64,000 bases of DNA from Glaciimonas sp. PCH181 (GTDB lineage: Bacteria > Pseudomonadota > Gammaproteobacteria > Burkholderiales > Burkholderiaceae_D). A model generated the notes under the pieces. That model ran no database searches and was not told the origin of the DNA. It was given only the letters and a program-made list of their open reading frames with translations. The stretch covers positions 62,001 through 126,000 of the forward strand of contig NZ_PYFP01000002.1 in NCBI RefSeq assembly GCF_003056055.1, in the 5' to 3' direction. Below, piece after piece: positions 63,142-64,000 of the stretch (position 1 is its first letter; every line of letters starts with the position of its first letter). Position numbers and translations under genes: made by a program.

Positions 63142-64000
63142 TTACGCGTCGCGAGAAGCTTTTTTGCGGTCATTCTCTTTCAAATAACGCTTACGCAAAC
63201 GGATGCTTTTCGGTGTGATTTCGACAAGTTCGTCGTCTTCAATAAACTCAACCGCATATTCCAGAGACATCTGGATAGGCGTCACCAAACGCACCGCTTC
63301 ATCCGTACCGGACGAACGCACGTTTGTCAGTTGTTTACCTTTGATCGGATTCACGACGAGATCGTTATCCCGTGAATGAATACCAATAATCATGCCTTCA
63401 TACACTGGATCATTGTGGCTGACGAACATACGACCACGTTCCTGCAGTTTCCAGATAGCGTATGCAACAGCAGCGCCATCATCTTGAGAAACCAACACGC
63501 CATTGCGGCGACCGCCCAATTCACCCTTGCTATTGTCAACGGGGGCGTACTCGTCAAACACGTGGCTCATCAAGCCAGTACCGCGTGTCAATGTCATGAA
63601 TTCGCCCTGGAAACCGATCAAGCCACGCGCAGGAATACGATATTCCAGACGTACACGACCTTTACCATCCGGTTCCATGTTTTGCAGATCACCACGACGA
63701 CGACCCAACTCTTCCATGACGCCGCCTTGATTCGCTTCTTCGACATCGACTGTCAAATTCTCGAACGGCTCTTGACGTACACCGTCAACCATCTTGTACA
63801 CAACGCGAGGACGCGAAACAGCAAGTTCGAAACCTTCACGACGCATGTTTTCGATCAAAATAGTCAGATGCAACTCACCACGGCCTGACACTTCGTATGT
63901 CGAATCATCGTTTTCAGCAGCAACTACGCGCAGGGCCATATTGCCCTTCAATTCGCGATCCAGACGGTCGCGGATTTGACGGGTAGTCACAAACTTGCCT
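63142..64000 (-). CDS. typA: Ribosome-associated GTPase TypA/BipA, C-terminal part
   Basis: The gene runs off the right edge; about 286 codons of the roughly 610 are present. Seen are the elongation-factor-like domain III (DSTYEVSGRGELHLTILIEN, MRREGFELAVSRPRVVYK) and the BipA-specific C-terminal domain (RLEYRIPARGLIGFQGEFMT, LTRGTGLMSHVFDEYAP, RNGVLVSQDDGAAVAYAIWK). The GTPase domain lies outside. BipA binds the ribosome under stress and low temperature. Confidence 0.96.
   Translation of the reverse strand, partial: GKFVTTRQIRDRLDRELKGNMALRVVAAENDDSTYEVSGRGELHLTILIENMRREGFELAVSRPRVVYKMVDGVRQEPFENLTVDVEEANQGGVMEELGRRRGDLQNMEPDGKGRVRLEYRIPARGLIGFQGEFMTLTRGTGLMSHVFDEYAPVDNSKGELGGRRNGVLVSQDDGAAVAYAIWKLQERGRMFVSHNDPVYEGMIIGIHSRDNDLVVNPIKGKQLTNVRSSGTDEAVRLVTPIQMSLEYAVEFIEDDELVEITPKSIRLRKRYLKENDRKKASRDA

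Noticed and set aside
63376..63888. 170-codon open frame on the plus strand
   Set aside because: It lies opposite typA, a clear GTPase gene on the reverse strand; the translation has no family character and an unusual His/Thr-rich composition.
1..64000. Prophage, intact transposon, defence system or biosynthetic cluster
   Set aside because: Apart from one integrase fragment there are no phage, transposase, restriction, toxin-antitoxin, Cas or synthase genes in the window.

Overview
The window looks like a chromosomal segment of a betaproteobacterium of the order Burkholderiales, most likely the family Oxalobacteraceae (Herminiimonas, Collimonas or Glaciimonas type). That placement rests on protein style and gene order: ybgC-tolQRAB-pal-cpoB followed by tRNA-Lys, glyA-nrdR next to minor pilin genes and ribDE, and ribBX-ribH-nusB. 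It is inference; no database was searched.

Layout. 1-1.8 kb: 5' end of an MFS exporter, a cyclophilin-like exported protein and a LysR regulator. 1.8-8.6 kb: an accessory stretch with a TRAP transporter (dctPQM), maleate cis-trans isomerase, a LysR regulator and an integrase remnant that abuts tRNA-Ser(GGA). A degenerate copy of the tRNA 3' end lies at 2577, so 2577-8475 looks like a decayed genomic island. 8.6-14.6 kb: acetyl-CoA synthetase, a UPF0114 membrane protein, class I fumarase, glutamate racemase, tRNA-His. 14.7-20 kb: small accessory and stress genes, including a PfpI-family protein, a wrecked DUF4142 gene, an SDR and an EAL protein. 20.3-25.9 kb: ribE, ribD, a shortened fimT-pilW minor pilin locus, nrdR, and glyA behind a ZTP riboswitch. 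26.3-32.4 kb: the complete tol-pal operon and two identical tRNA-Lys genes. 32.6-39.4 kb: a split chromate transporter, two YceI proteins with a cytochrome b561, a quinone oxidoreductase and two orphan multiheme cytochromes c. 39.7-51.2 kb: a dense stress and envelope cluster (glycine-zipper proteins, DUF4142, OsmB-like and BON lipoproteins, two CsbD proteins, a universal stress protein, a ferritin-like protein, DUF883, NDH-2, a triple-repeat cysteine protein) surrounding a membrane PAS histidine kinase and two response regulators. 51.6-64 kb: an ABC exporter, a zeta-class GST plus FAH-family hydrolase, an aminotransferase, nusB, ribH, ribBX, dusA, a cupin, an aldo/keto reductase and the 3' part of typA.

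How parts work together. Maleate isomerase, the GST/FAH pair and fumarase all feed or consume fumarate. Riboflavin genes are split between two places, and the RibB here carries a C-terminal domain that has lost the GTP cyclohydrolase II signature. The stress cluster shares a recurring TGTAGGA motif in several intergenic regions, which I offer as a candidate regulon around the local two-component system.

I found no CRISPR array, no intact prophage, no intact insertion sequence and no clearly new defence or biosynthetic system. The most unusual signals are the tRNA-Ser island scar, the TGTAGGA motif set, the inverted-repeat element inside the tolB-pal gap and the triple C-x10-C repeat protein.
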